Shown here in pieces: positions 1-12,246 of a DNA stretch of 64,000 bases. Where the stretch lies: positions 26,426 through 90,425 of the forward strand of contig MNCI01034323.1 in NCBI GenBank assembly GCA_015680685.1, given 5' to 3'. Each line of letters starts with the position of its first letter. Positions within the stretch are counted from its first letter, which is position 1. A program made the position numbers and the translations under genes. The notes below the pieces were generated by a model. It saw only the letters and a program-made list of their open reading frames with translations. It made no database searches and was not told where the DNA came from. The DNA is from Gnetum montanum. Lineage: Eukaryota > Streptophyta > Gnetopsida > Gnetales > Gnetaceae.

Positions 1-430
1 GGTATTTGTTAATATTATTTTTGGATTGGGTTATAGGGACTTGTACTATTTTTCCTAGTGGATAGGTTAGGTTTTGTACCCATGGAACTATTTTCACCTT
101 TTTTAAATAACAGTTTTATCTTTCTACTTAGCAAATTTCTTGCTCCTATGCATATGTTTTATGGATCTCTACTACTTTGCCTTTTACATTTTTCTTGGAA
201 TCCATCCTTTTTATTAAGTAGAAATTTATATTTTCAAGTATATTTTGTCAATTCTTTAAGTAATACTTTTCTATCCTAAGCCTGGTTAGTGAGGTGTTAT
301 ATGATTGATCTATTCTAGTTCCTAGTTTTTTCTTGATCATTATATTACTTAGTTTGCATTTAATTTCAATTTATTTTTTATATTTATAATATTAGTTTTT
401 ATTACCCTATTCACCCCTAATCTAGGATTT
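1..430. other. unassigned AT-rich sequence
   Basis: T-rich sequence with only a short chance-like open frame on the plus strand. I could not match it to the gypsy copies elsewhere in the window. It may be another insertion, or part of E0 too decayed to recognise. Confidence 0.3.
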
Positions 431-2031
431 TTTTCAATCCATAAAGGACCCCTACATGATCCTTCATGTGTATCTTGAAGATTTATTGATTTTCATATAC
501 ACCATCAAATTAAGTCATAAGCACATAGTTTGTAAAGGTTAACCTTAATTTTCATGAATTATTTACCTTGATGTAAAAATTAGCATTTATTTTGTTTATC
601 TCATGTAGTAGGTATTTCTTATGTTGTTAGGTAAGTGAGATAATCAAAGAACTAGGGCTTTGTTGAATTTGAAACTGTTACAACTTTTGCAAATAGTAAT
701 TCATGTATAAATTGAATTGAAAGTGGTTATTTATTAATATCCTTGTTGTATCAAAACTAAGATAAATGATCAATAACTACATTCTTGGTGAATTTTCTAT
801 CAATCATTGTGAGATCAAATTCTTAAAAGATTATTAGCCACCATATAATACAAGGATTGACCATTAATTTATTTATTAGGAATCAAATAGTGCTATGGTC
901 TATGTGAACATATACAAGTTCTTACTTTCATCTAAACTTCTTTAATGCATATATCACTATCATAAGTTCTTACTCTAAAATGGTATAGTTAAGTTGTGGC
1001 CCTATAATACATCTACTTATACAGTGGATATAATATGGATGTTTTTGATTATCTAGCTTCATAAGTATTGCTTCTAAGATGTAATTAAACACATCAGTGA
1101 TAATGTAAAAAGTCCTTGACAATCTCATGCTTGTAGAATAGGATTCTATGTAAGTTTCTATTTGATGAGTTCAAATTTATTTTTATAATCTTCCAACCAA
1201 ATAAATGACACATTGTTCTTGGTTAGGTTTATTAGTATTTTGTAATCTTGGAGAAATTTTTGATAAATCTTCTATAATATTGAGTATGACCAAGAAATGA
1301 TTTGATATTCTTAACAATATTTACTCATTGGATTATGCCTTTTATAATCTTGATCTTTTTTGGATCCAAATTAATACCTTTTTATGAAATTTGATGGCCA
1401 AGAACATTTTCCTCTTAGACCATTAGATGACTCTTCTACTAATTAAGCTTAAGGTTAGTTTTTAAATATCTCTTTAATGCCTACTCAAGGTGGTTTAGGG
1501 ATTATTTAAAATTTGAGTCATATGTGCCAAAGTAGTCCATAAATACTTTCATTCCATTAGTAATTTATTTTTGAAGATGCTTAAGATAAGTCACTAGCAA
1601 GTAGCAGGGGCATTGCAAACGCCAAATGACATCTATTTGTATGCAAAAGTTTCCTAGGGACCTGTAAATATGATCTTATCTTAATCCTATAGAGTAATTC
1701 AAATTTGATTATAACCACTATATCCATTTAAAAAATTATAATACTTAGGACATATAATGGTATCTAAGACTTGTCAACATAAGACAAAGGAATGTGATCC
1801 TTGAAAGTAGTCATATTCACTAGTCGAAAGTCAATATAGATCCTTCATTTATCAACCTTTTTTGAAATGCTATTAAGTAGACTCACTCACTCACTATTTG
1901 CAATGGAATAGATGAAACCTAATTTGAGTAGCTTCTCAAGCTTCCACTTAAAAACTTCTTTCAATTCAATTTCTCAATATTCTTTGCAATTGATGGCATG
2001 GCTTTATAATTAGATTTATGATATAAGATGC
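431..2031 (-). pseudogene. E0: old gypsy pol remnant (integrase N-terminus, RNase H, RT), left part
   Basis: Decayed antisense copy of the same pol region found at about 5800-7330 and 59780-61260. Parallel landmarks on the plus strand include a shared segment near 1010-1130 (matching 6410-6530), the reverse-transcriptase neighbourhood near 1380-1680 (matching 6780-7060) and the integrase N-terminal neighbourhood near 450-520. Every frame is broken by stops and small indels, so it is older than E1. It is interrupted at 2031/11860 by E1 and appears to continue at 11860-12246 and again at 24012-24260, beyond E3. No LTR of this copy is visible in the window. Confidence 0.7.
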
Positions 2032-2829
2032 TGATGAGTGGCAAGGCACCCCTACACTCAACCATACGAATACAAGTGTTACACGTGTAATCCAGTCAAA
2101 CTCCAAGGACTAAGTGCTTACGCACCTTATGGAACACCAATCGTTGTCTTCCCAGACTTACTTGTATTTTCATGGTTGTATGGTTAAATAAGTATGAGGT
2201 ATATGATTTTTATAAATTTTATCTTTTTATCACCTATGCTAAGATAGGAAAGGGTGAAGAGACTAAGTAACTAACCTTAACTAACTAAGCTTTAATCATC
2301 CTAGCATCAATATCCATTTCCACTTGCCGTACACACCCTAAACTAGTGCAACGCTACTGGGATTACCAAACAGTATTCGTTACTGGGTTAGCAAGTGTAG
2401 CACACGTGCTTGAAGTAGTCGTACTGAATGCACTTAACCAGGAGTTAAGGGATGAGAGAGATTAACTATATAAGAAAGAATTTAACATTAATTAAAGTCC
2501 TATTTAGCTTAGTCCATGCACTGTAAGGTTTATTAGAAAGTTTGTCTTCATTTTTGCACACAAATGTGTGCTCAGGTACAATTTTCTTGAATAAATATCT
2601 CATTCACTTTGAGACTCCTACTGCGGGCACATGGAAATTATTCTATCTCTGGAATGGTAAAACTGCGACAGTTTCACTAAGGGTCTAGATCTAGATGAGA
2701 AAATAAGGAAAATCCACCTCTTATTTATAGAACTGACGATGGGCTACGATATCACGTACATGACATCGTAGGGACCAATGCGATATTGCGTACGCAATAT
2801 CGCAGCCCATGCGATACCACTTCCCATCA
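2032..2829 (-). repeat. E1 3' LTR
   Basis: Direct repeat of 11053-11854. On the plus strand it begins TGATGAGTGGCAAGG and ends CCATCA, giving TG...CA termini on the minus strand. A TATA-like TTATTTATAG lies at about 2722-2731 and reads towards lower coordinates. The outer block at 2732-2829 holds the palindromic promoter repeats. The segment at 2036-2070 is the U5 end and is shared by the LTRs of E2, E4 and E5. Confidence 0.9.
2735..2820 (-). promoter_or_regulatory. E1 U3 palindromic repeats
   Basis: Immediately upstream (minus strand) of the TATA box are several palindromes. One at 2779-2804 is a perfect 26-bp palindrome with 13-nt arms (TGCGATATTGCGT). Another, at about 2744-2770, has CTACGAT/ATCGTAG arms. 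The matching block of the 5' LTR (about 11780-11850) has related GCGATATCGC units. The position just outside TATA suggests transcription-factor sites; that role is inferred. Confidence 0.6.
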
Positions 2830-2843
2830 TACCCCCATGACTG
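2830..2843 (-). other. E1 polypurine tract
   Basis: On the minus strand AGTCATGGGGGTA directly precedes the 3' LTR TGATG. The same TCATGGGGGTA or TCGTGGGGGTA motif precedes the 3' LTRs of E2 (20256-20267) and E4 (41731-41741). This is the expected plus-strand priming site. Confidence 0.8.
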
Positions 2844-4688
2844 GATGAAAACTCATCCTCAAGTTCCTTATAAAATATTGAGATAGTATGGGATTATTGA
2901 CTTGAATGACACTAATGGTGAATGGGGTGATGTGTGAACGGATCATCATTACAAAACATGCCAAAATTTAGTGTTCATGACAACAAGAGTGAACACTATA
3001 CACATTTGACATCTAGCCTTATTCGACAGCTGAGAGAGAAGAGAGAAGAGAGAGAGAAAAGAAAAAGTCTATTGCTGCCAATGCCAAGATTGCCCCTTTC
3101 GTTGTCCATCCATAAGTGCACCATCAATCCTGTTCCTTGCATAACTACTTCAACACCAATCCATTCCAAGTGTTCCCTCTAGATCCAATCCGTTGTTGTA
3201 TGATTACCATCTGCACACACAACACAATTCTTATATTAGCAAGGGTAAATGAATCATAATGCAATTGATACCTTGCTTCAGTGTAAGGCCCATTGGCTGA
3301 GTTGTGCTATCGCTGATACAGATATGAAGATATAATACTAGTGACTACCCGAGGTGTAGGGGTTAGGAGAAAATTGAAAAAATTGGACCAGGACCCCCAT
3401 GACTAAGAGCAAACCTCTGGTAGCGATAGAATGGAAAAAGAGAAGGAATAAGAAAGATGAAGAAAAAGAAACAACAACAACATCGATAAAATGGATGTCA
3501 AAGATGGAGATGAACAAAATAAATGGTGATTACGAAAATGTTTAAGGGAAAAAAATTAATGGATACACCAAATAGGAATGCTAGTGGGTCCTCCCCAAAG
3601 TAGGATCATGCCCTTAACGCCCTGAAAATCCCACATTGAAAGAGTCTGTAGGCTCTAAGAATTTCATTTGGAGATAAGAGTTAAAGTCTTAACCACAAGA
3701 GTACCAGAAAGAAAACAATGCATCCACCAAAATATGGACTATTAATACAACTGGCAATGAGGTTATAAGTGGGGAAAGAAGGATGGAAAGAAGCGAATGG
3801 AATGAAATCTCAAGAACAAGGTGGTGTACAGTCCCTTGTGTGTTAATGGTTAATGTGACTTAGTAGATCTCATTCCAAATTCAGCCTCAAAAAAACCACA
3901 TTCAATGACTTCACATTAATATATTTGACCCATCCATCCACTTGAAGTAACAAGAATGCCTTCACCAAAGAGCCACCACCATTCCGACAAAACGAAAAAG
4001 GACAAAGTAGGAAGCTAGAAGGGCTTAGTTAGAGGAAACATGTTTATTTTAGTTCCATAGCTAGTACTTGTAGCTAAAATGATTATTTCATCTAAGGGGT
4101 ATGCTTTGAATTCTCAATGTTTTTTTTTCTTTTGCGTGAGAACCACACCATGCAAAGATTTATTATTTTTATTTGCTCAAGTTCTCGATAATGTGGCAAT
4201 GTCAAAATGGTAAGAAAACTCAACAAGAAAACATCCAAGCACCCAAGAGGATGGCCAACAAAACTGTATCAATTCCTCTTGAAGTCACACCCTTTTCAAT
4301 CCTTGAGTCCTTCCTTAGTTTGAGAAATGCCCAATCACCAATTAGTTAATAGCTCTTATTAGTGAGAAAGGGACTGTACAGATCCAAGCCAAGAGAGACC
4401 ATAGAAATTTATGGATGCATGGATGAGTGGACTCATTACCTGTTATATTAAAAGAACCATACCTTAGTATCAACATAATAACTTAAAGGTAAAAACCAAA
4501 CATTAGCAATCAATGGAATACAGTTCATACCATCTTTGGAGCACTTATTACATGACGAATCAAACACACAAAGAAATGAAAAGTATAAAGAAATAAAAAA
4601 GTATAAACAATGTTGTAAAAAAAAATAAGAAAAGTTAAAGAAATTTGTAAAAAAAAAAACTTAAAAAGAAATTGAGGGCCTCAAATGA
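2844..4688 (-). other. E1 non-coding 3' region with third ORF deleted
   Basis: About 2844-3010 resembles the post-ORF3 tail of E5 (53638-53860), and about 3380-4680 resembles the integrase-to-promoter spacer of E5 (57260-58680). An example is a shared stretch around 4020-4160 and 57950-58080. The 4-kb segment holding ORF3, its intron and the internal promoter block in E5 is absent. The junction lies near a purine-rich GAGA run at 3030-3067. The plus-strand open frame at 2934-3182 has no recognisable product. Confidence 0.6.
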
Positions 4689-5900
4689 TTAGCATAGGTG
4701 GCCATCTCCCCCATGACTGAATTGGAAGGGAGAGATCCAAAATAATGAGTGAGGTTGTCCTCTCTCAAAGGTATTATGTACACTAGCTATTCTAAGTTCA
4801 TGGAAGGGTTTGGTTTGTTGTACGTTGACCATTAATCTCTTATCGAGGCTCTTAGGTTTGTATATGGTCATGGCTCTTGAGGGAAAGGTTGTGTGAATGA
4901 TGTAAGGTCCTTCCCACAATGTTGAAAATTTTGTGCATTGGGACACATGTGTGGGGTTCCAGTAAAATACCCTATCTCCTAGTTGGCACTTAACCTTTTG
5001 AATTTTTAAGTCATGACGTTGTTTGTTATGTGCCTTTTGAAACTCATTTAATGACAAGGCAATCAATCAGTTTTCATCTAGCATGTTCAGAGTTTCCAAT
5101 CTTTGTTTTTGTGCTAGATCATGGTCAAGGTGGAGGTCACATGCCATGGATAGTGTATGAAGCTCGATTTGAATTGGAAGCTTTGGGAGTTTCCTGTACA
5201 CTAACTCATAGGAAGAGTAGCTAGTAGGGAGTTTTCAAGTGGAGTGGTATGCCCAGAGAGCATCGTTCCGTTTAGTGCTCCAATCTTGCCTATATTTGCT
5301 AATTGTCCTTGTTAATATTCTAGTAATCTCCCAATTAGTGACCTCAGCTTGGCCATTAGCTTGGAGGTGATAAGGTGTAGTCAATTTATGTTCAACCCCT
5401 AAGCATTACATCAATTTTCGAAAGGTTGCACTCGTGAAATGCATTCCATTATTTGAGATAAGTGCACATGGCACCCCAAACCTATTTATGACTTGTTGTT
5501 GCACAAATCGTATAGCTGTAGATGATGTACAATCTGTTACTATAGCTGCTTTAGCCCATTTTGTTAGATAGTCAACAGCAACAATGATATAAGCTTTTTC
5601 ATTGGACATTGGTGTAATGGGCCCCATAAAGTCTATCCCCCAAATGTCAAAGGCTTCCAAAGGTTGAATCCATTGTTGCAGACCCTCCATTCTAGTAGTC
5701 ATTCCTCCATCACATTGACAGTGCTCACATATTGGACAAAATGATGGGCTTCCCAAAATAATGTTGGCCAGTAATATCCTGCAAGCAGGATCTTAATAGC
5801 CATTCGTTTCCCCGCATAGTGACCCTTACAAGGGCCCTCATGAGCGTCCTAGAGAACTCTTAGCTGGTCCACATTGGGCACACACCATCAAACCAAGCCA
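4689..5900 (-). pseudogene. E1 integrase (pol C-terminal part), decayed
   Basis: Retroviral-type integrase, which joins the cDNA ends to host DNA. The minus strand at 5756-5406 encodes the catalytic core: WGIDFMGPI holds the first Asp, and the region of the second Asp reads ISNNGMHF where families have S-D-N-G, so the second catalytic Asp has become Asn, a G-to-A change. The zinc-binding Cys pair is visible at the start (CPICEHC). The C-terminal SH3-like part is at 5066-4689 (GDRVFYWNPT, LWEGPYII). The segment between the two (5405-5067) contains stops. Inactive copy. Confidence 0.85.
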
Positions 5901-7750
5901 TCAAAATAGACTTTGTAAAGTTTTCCCTTGATCTCCATTAAGTACTTGGTTTTGTAAAGAAATTTTTGCTTCTTCCTAAAGTCCAACCCCTGTGGTGTTT
6001 GTTGGGAAGGGAGATAGGTGAGAATGCTACTATACCAATTCGTTCCCATAGGTTTGATTATTCACTACACCAGAAAAGAGGGCCTCATTAGGAAAATGAT
6101 CAGATATGGCGTATTCATCCTCTTTGTTGTCCCAGTGCAATCAAGATAAGTGATCTGCAACTATGTTCTCAGTGCCCTTTTGATCTATCATCGTTAGATC
6201 GAACTCCTATAGGATTGCCAGCCAACGTATAATACGAGGGCTAACCATTGGCTTATTCATGAGGAACCTAATTGCACTATGATCTATATGAATGTACACT
6301 CTATAGCCTAACACAGTTCCTAAACTTGTCCAGTGCAAACACTACAGCCATTAATTCTTTTTCTGTAGTTGTGTAGTTTAGTTGTGCACCGGTGATACTC
6401 TTACTTGCACAGTGGATATAATAAGGACTTTTTGTTCATCTAACTATGTTAGTATGGCTCCTAAGGCATAATTAGATGTGTTAGTCATTATATGGAATGG
6501 TCTAGACTAGTCAAGGGCTTGTATAATGGGAGTTTTTACAAGCCTTTGTTTCAAATCTTGGAATGCTCGTTCACATTCCCTGGTCCATTCGAATGGTGCA
6601 TCCTTTTTCATTAATTCTACCAATGGTTTGGCAATCTTGGAGAATTTCTCAATAAATCTCCTATAGTAGCCAATGTGTCCAAGGAATGATCAAATTTCTT
6701 TAATAGTTTTTGGTTGTTGGGTAATTCCTTGGATGACCCTAACTTTATCCGAGTCTACCTCTATTCTTGAATGTGAAATTTTATGCCCAAGTACAATGTC
6801 CTCTTGGACCATCAAATGGCTTTTCTACCAATTGAGCCTTAAGTTGGTTTCTACACATTATTTTAACACTTGCTCTAATTAGTCCAAGGCTTTATCAAAG
6901 CTTGTTCCATATGTGGAGAAGTCATCCATAAAGACTTCCACTTCATTTCTGATCTACTGTTGGAATATGCTTAGAAATAAACATTGGAACATGGCAGGAG
7001 CATTGCACAATCCAAATGACATTTGTTTATATGTGAATGTTCCCCAAGGATTGGTGAACATTTTTTTGCTTGATCTTATGGTGCTATCCATATTTGATTA
7101 TATCCACTATACCCATCTAGAAAACTATAATAACGATGCCCCGCTATAGTGTCTAAGACTTGGTCAATGAATGCCAAAGGGAAATGTTCCTTGAATGTTG
7201 TCATGTTTAGCAACCTAAAATCTATACACACCCTCCATTTTCCTTCCTTCTTAGGCATTATTAATAGAGGACTAACCCATTCACTATTAGCGATGGGATA
7301 TATGAACCTATCCTTAAGAAGCTATTCTATCTTTTCTTTTACTATTTGTTTCAATTTCGGATTCAATAGCCTCTATGGTTGTTTTTCAGGTTTCATGGAG
7401 GGGTCCATGTAAATCCTATGCTAGAATATCCTAGGATCAATTCTAGTTAACTTGGGGTATGACTAAGCAAAGGCTTTTGACCACTTGTTTATCACCTTTA
7501 GTAGTTCTTCTTTTTGTTTGGGAACAAGTTTGGCATTGATGATTACCAGTTTTCCATTTTCAAGGGTCATATACTCCAAACCAATGGACAATGATTTTAG
7601 ATCAAGGGGCTCTTGTTTAAATCTCTCAGGAATTTCCAACTTCCCCCAGTTGATGTTTTTGAGGCTAAGGTTTGGAAGTTGGTAGTGGACTTGCTCAAGT
7701 GTGTCTATTCTTCCAATGTAAGCACTAGTTATTCCCTTAGTTAGTTCCAT
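5901..7750 (-). pseudogene. E1 reverse transcriptase and RNase H, decayed
   Basis: Minus-strand pol. 7750-7463 is the segment just before RT. 7258-7076 holds RT blocks (KWRVCIDFRLLN, FIDQVLDTIAGH, SFLDGYSGYNQI). The polymerase active site reads FMDDF at about 6932-6918. RNase H and its tail follow at about 6320-6070, with motifs DHSAIRFLMNK, RIIRWLAIL, DQKGTENIVADHL and typical Athila/Tat-type spacing. Stops separate the blocks, so no full protein can be made. RT copies genomic RNA into cDNA; RNase H removes the RNA strand. Confidence 0.88.
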
Positions 7751-8572
7751 GCATGTTATCGAGTTGCTCTCCTAATCAGCCATTAGCCACATGATGTCCT
7801 CTTGTCATGTGGCTACTGCATACAAGCACCTTTGTATATTAATTTCTTGTGCACGCCGATTACATGCAGGCAATGCTAAACTTCACATAACCCATGATCT
7901 TTGCATGAAATGGCACCCTGTGTCACTGTATGCAATGCATGGAACTTTCTTCCTCTTGATCTTTCCAAAAGTGTTATTCTTAGAAATTTCCAAGGAAGGA
8001 TCATAGATTCCTAGACATGCATCTATCATACTTAGAAATGCTCTTCCCATTATTATTGGGAAGTCCCCTTTACCGTTTTTTACTTGTATTACTAGGAAAT
8101 CAGCTGGATATGACCAACTACACACAGTGGTAACAATGTCCTACACTAGTCCCAAGGGGATAGTGATGGACTGATCAGCCAGCTCAAGTTGAATATTGCT
8201 CTTCCTTAATGGAGGTAGGTTTTAGGCTTTGTACATTTCTTGTGATATCAAGTTGACCCCAGAACCTAAGTCCAGAAGAGATTTACATGGTTCATTCCTA
8301 GCAACTTGGAGATAGATTAGAGGACATCCAAGATCAGATAATTTCCTGGGAAGGTGGCCCACCTTAATCCAGTTAGTAACAGCATCTGTTAACATAACCG
8401 TGTGCGTTAAGCTCGATTTTTGGGTTGAAGGAGGTCTCGAAACCTTATTTTGTATTGAGGTGTTTAGATGTTCAACCGCTTGTGATGGTGAGGGTTTAGT
8501 TGGATTGTTGGTTTTGAAGAAGGGTCTTTTCAGCATAAGGTTGTCAGAACCAACTGTGGGTTGAGGATTCAT
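7751..8572 (-). pseudogene. E1 aspartic protease, decayed
   Basis: Retropepsin-like protease that processes Gag-Pol. The minus strand carries the active-site block LLDLGSGVNLIS near 8260-8230, where DLGS replaces the common D-T/S-G-A. Downstream is the GDFPIIMGRAFLS block (8060-8020), the usual second half of plant gypsy proteases. The C-terminal part contains stops. The same two blocks recur in E5 (near 62020) and E4 (33300-33420). Confidence 0.8.
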
Positions 8573-10937
8573 AGCCCTTGTGACATTGGGTTGCTATGCT
8601 TTAGTGGGGAATACCCCTTGCATTGCCGGAGCGAGTGATAATGGAGCTATCAATGTAAGAGTCGCAGATGGGTTCGAAGGATGGTATGGATGTGGTGTGT
8701 CTCTCCCAGGAGAAGGATTCTCATAGTACTCCCGAGCTTGGTAGTGATGTTGTGGGGTTGTGTGACCAACAGAGTCACTTGGAGAGATTGGTTATTGCAC
8801 GTAGTAGCCATATGGATCCAGTTGCTGGTAAGGGTATTATTGTCTCGGTGGTGGCATCCCCCATGACTGTGGCTATTGCCATTGCTAGTGTTGCTCAATA
8901 GGTTGTGGTGGAGTTCCACTTGGATAATACATTAATAGTTGGTGGAACTACCTCGGGATAAGGTAACCGTCAGGGTGCTTGTCATTTGTTAAGTCTTGGG
9001 TTGAGTGCATACACCCAAGACTCTTGTAGATATGAGATTATTGGGCAGCATCCCTTAGGATGTTCATATTGGTAGATCTCACATCCACCATCATTGTTTG
9101 TGTCTGAATCCATAACCTCTATTTTACCCTTGCCTTTGTTACCTGCCTGGTCCAAATCCCTCTTCTTTTTCTTATCATGGTCACTACTTCACTCAGACTC
9201 CTCTACGATTTTTAAAAGTATTTCAAAACTACTATCTAAGGAGTCCCACATTTGATCTACCCTGGTCAACACTTTTGTTGTTAGTTTCTGAAGTAGCAAG
9301 GTTTTCCTATTCACCAACTCTTCAAGTGGTGACTCATCCTCCTCCTCGCAGAATCTCACTCCCCTCTTTTGGAGGGAAGGATTGCAGTTATATTCTTCTA
9401 CGCTTTCTCTCTTATGTAGCTCTCCTTATTCCTTAGCTACTTACTCCAACAATCTATGAACTTCATGGGACCTAAGTTCAGATAATCTCCCATGGGCATA
9501 TGTTCCAAGGATTTTTTTGGTTTCATGTCTTAGCCCATCTACGAGATGGTGTAGTTGATCTCGTTGTGCATAACCATGGCCCAGGCAGCAATGTAGCAAT
9601 GCATAATATCAGCCCATGGTAGCATCCAAGGGTTCATGATTACCCTGCTTCCATCCTTGGATCTGCTTTCACAAGTTGAACACTCGGGAGTATGTCTAAT
9701 ATTTATCATTAAACAATTCTAGCATCATACTCCACCTTCGAATGGATTCTAACTCTAAGGATAGGTACCAGCTTTCTGCGTCTTTTATGAGTGTCCTAGG
9801 GAACAACTTTAATTTTTACCACTTGTTTTCAATGCTATACAAGCCACAAGCATCGTGAAATGCCTGTAAGTGGTTTCGCGGATCAACGTTGTATCCCCCC
9901 TCAAATTGTGGGATATTATTCATGTCTAGTCTCTTGATCCGGGTATCTTTTTCGTACTTTGTAGGTATTCTAATAGCCTCTGTAATGTCTAACATGCTTC
10001 GGGTTTCAAGTAGGGGTTTTTCATGATCATTTCTCTCATGGTGTCTATGATGCCTACGTGGTTCCCTACTTTCCCTTCTTCCATGTCATGATTCCCTAGA
10101 ATTTCCTTGTCCTCTCTCTCAACTCTCTCGTCGAGGTTTCTCATTTTTCTTACCCTTATCCTCATGATGAGGTTCCTTATGACTACGTCCTAATGTTGAA
10201 GGAGAGGGTGAATGTTGCGATGAAGTGGAAGAGGAAGGGGAACCATCATCATGACAATGTTTCCTACCCTCTCTTCGGTGATCTCAACCCCAATCGTGAT
10301 GACGATCAGAATGCCCACCCTTATCTTGTGTTTGTGTTTCCTCATTGAACACTTGGTGTTCATGGGGATTAGAACTAGGGTTGTGTATCATGGAGTGCAA
10401 GTTCTGATACACCACCTCCTCACCATCGGTAGGAGGAGGAACATCATTTTGTGAAGAACCTATTGAAATAGGTTCACCACCCCTAATTTCTCTTATGACA
10501 GGTGAAGCATTATGGGGTCCTTTGCCCTTCAATGATGTGTGGTAACTCTCCTGCCATGAGTCTCATTGACATTTCACCTTTGTGGGATGGTAGTCCCTTA
10601 CATTATAATCACACGCAATGTACTCAGTGTATAATTGTGACATGCCAATTCATGCAAGGGCACGAAGGAGCATGTTGGGGGCGACTCTGTCTAGAGGCAA
10701 CACTATGTTACCCTCCAAGTCTCTTTAATGCAGTTGTTCATCTTGATGAAAGAAAAAGGTAAATTTGGGTATATATTCATCATGATGAGTATATACCACA
10801 CTAAATTGTTGAGGAACTAACAGTTCTTGGTTATGTATGTTGTGCCACCAACTGTCTCTAGTGTTAGTCCTAGGCGGTGAAGTGCTTTTATGTGGAGAAG
10901 AAGACATTTTGGTCTTGTTTGGTGTGCTATTTGTCAT
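8573..10937 (-). pseudogene. E1 gag, decayed
   Basis: Minus strand. The probable start ATG is at 10937-10935, about 100 nt inside the primer site; the reading begins MTNSTPNKTKMSSSP. The N-terminal third (to about 10040) is rich in Arg, Ser, His and Glu. The capsid block follows at about 9960-9450 (GGYNVDP, HLQAFHDA, KLKLFP, SWYLSLE) and matches E2 and E4 gag. A charged/Gln-rich C-terminus runs to about 8580. Several stops and frame changes break it. Gag would form the cytoplasmic particle. Confidence 0.8.
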
Positions 10938-11034
10938 TATGTTATTTTTCTCTTGATTAACCCTAAGGTTTCGTTTTATCTCTCAACAATGTAAATGATT
11001 TCCTATGTTCTACGTAGCACACAAACAACTAAGT

Positions 11035-11052
11035 CCTCAGCAATGGCACCAA
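11035..11052 (-). other. E1 primer binding site (tRNA-Asp-like)
   Basis: On the minus strand directly after the 5' LTR: TTGGTGCCATTGCTGAGG. A plant tRNA-Asp complement is expected to read TGGCGCCGTTGCCGGGG. All four differences are C-to-T or G-to-A, as in methyl-cytosine decay. This primer is typical of Athila-type elements. Confidence 0.8.
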
Positions 11053-11854
11053 TGATGAGTGGCAAGGTACCCCTACACTCAACCATACGAATACGAGCGT
11101 TACACGTGCAATCCGGTCGAACTTCAAGGACTATGTGCTTACACGCCTTATGGAACACTTAAGGTTAATCAATCATTGTCTTCCTAGACTTATTTGTATT
11201 GTCACGATTATATGGTTAAGTAAGTATGAGGTATATGATTTTTATAACTTTTATCTTTTTATCGCCTATGCTAAGAGAGGAAAGGATGAAGAGACTAAGT
11301 AACTAACCTTCACTAGCTAAGCTTTAATCGTCCTAGCATTAGTATCCATTCCCACTTTCTGTACACACCCTAAACTAGTGCAACGCTACTGGGATTACTA
11401 AATGCTATTTGTTACTGGGTTACCAAGCGTAGCACACGTGCTCGAAGCAGTCGTCCTGAATGCACTTAACTAGGAGTTGAGGGTTGAGAGAGATTAATTA
11501 TCTAAGAAAGAATTTAAGAATTTAACATTAATTAAATTCCTATTTAGCTTAGTCCATGCACTGCAAGGTTTATCAGAAAGTTTATCTTTATTTTCGTATA
11601 CAAATGTATGCTCAGGTACAATTTTCTCAAATAAAGATCCATTCAATTTGAGACTCCTACTGCGGGCACATGGAAATTATTCTATCTCTGGAATGGTAAA
11701 ACTGCCAAATTTTTGGTAAGGGTTTAGATCTAGATGAAAAAACAAGGGAAAGCTGCCTCTTATTTATAGAACTGGCGACTGGCTGCGATAATGCATATGC
11801 GATATCGCAGGGACCGACGCGATATCGCGGCCCATGTGATATCGCGTCCTATAA
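11053..11854 (-). repeat. E1 5' LTR
   Basis: Partner of 2032-2829, same length within a few bases. The TATA-like TTATTTATAG is at about 11759-11768. The end CCTATAA aligns with CCCATCA of the other LTR and is followed at once by the target duplication GATGC. Confidence 0.9.
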
Positions 11855-11859
11855 GATGC

Positions 11860-12246
11860 TAACATATATGTGGATCAATCCTTGTAATTTCATCATATGA
11901 TCAAGAAAAGGCTACCAACTATTTGTTAATAACCTTTAGTAAATTTTTCTTTTGTTTTTTTAGTAAGGTTGATGTTGAAAATTAAAATTTTATCATTATT
12001 TAGAAACATATATTTGAGACATTTTGGTAATGTCTTAATTTTAATGGGATCTAGCTTTATTTTGTTTAGAATTTCTAGCTTTCCTCAATTTTTATCTTCT
12101 TCTTGTTAATGTTGTACTTGGAAGAGTTGTCTTTTAATTCATTCCATCTTATCTAATTACCTAGATAGACATTTTCAAGTCTTTTAATTGTTCCACGCAT
12201 ATGTCAGACTTGCATTATCCTTTTATTATTATCCATATTAAATTTT
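11860..12246 (-). pseudogene. E0 continued: region between RT and protease
   Basis: Antisense sequence aligning with 7461-7760 of E1 and 61420-61720 of E5, for example CTACCAACTATTTGTTAATA against the parallel segment at 7478-7500. It resumes E0 after E1 and ends where the E3 repeat begins. Confidence 0.6.

Larger units (their letters stand above)
2032..11854 (-). mobile_element. E1: Athila-like Ty3/gypsy LTR retrotransposon, nearly complete, lacks the third ORF
   Basis: Two direct repeats of about 800 bp (2032-2829 and 11053-11854) flank gag, protease, RT/RNase H and integrase, all on the minus strand. The 5-bp target duplication GATGC is exact on both sides (2027-2031 and 11855-11859). A tRNA-Asp-like primer site adjoins the right (5') LTR and a G-rich polypurine tract adjoins the left (3') LTR. 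Gene order and primer choice suggest the Tat/Athila branch. Coding frames contain many stops, so it is inactive. Relative to E2, E4 and E5 the third ORF and the internal promoter-like block are missing. It sits inside the older E0. Confidence 0.92.

Noticed and set aside
3030-3067. Purine-rich GAGA run as a second polypurine tract
   Set aside because: Not adjacent to an LTR; the GGGGGTA tract at 2830-2843 is shared by all family members.
7485-8006. Plus-strand open frames in the E1 protease/RT area
   Set aside because: Shadows of the minus-strand pol frame.
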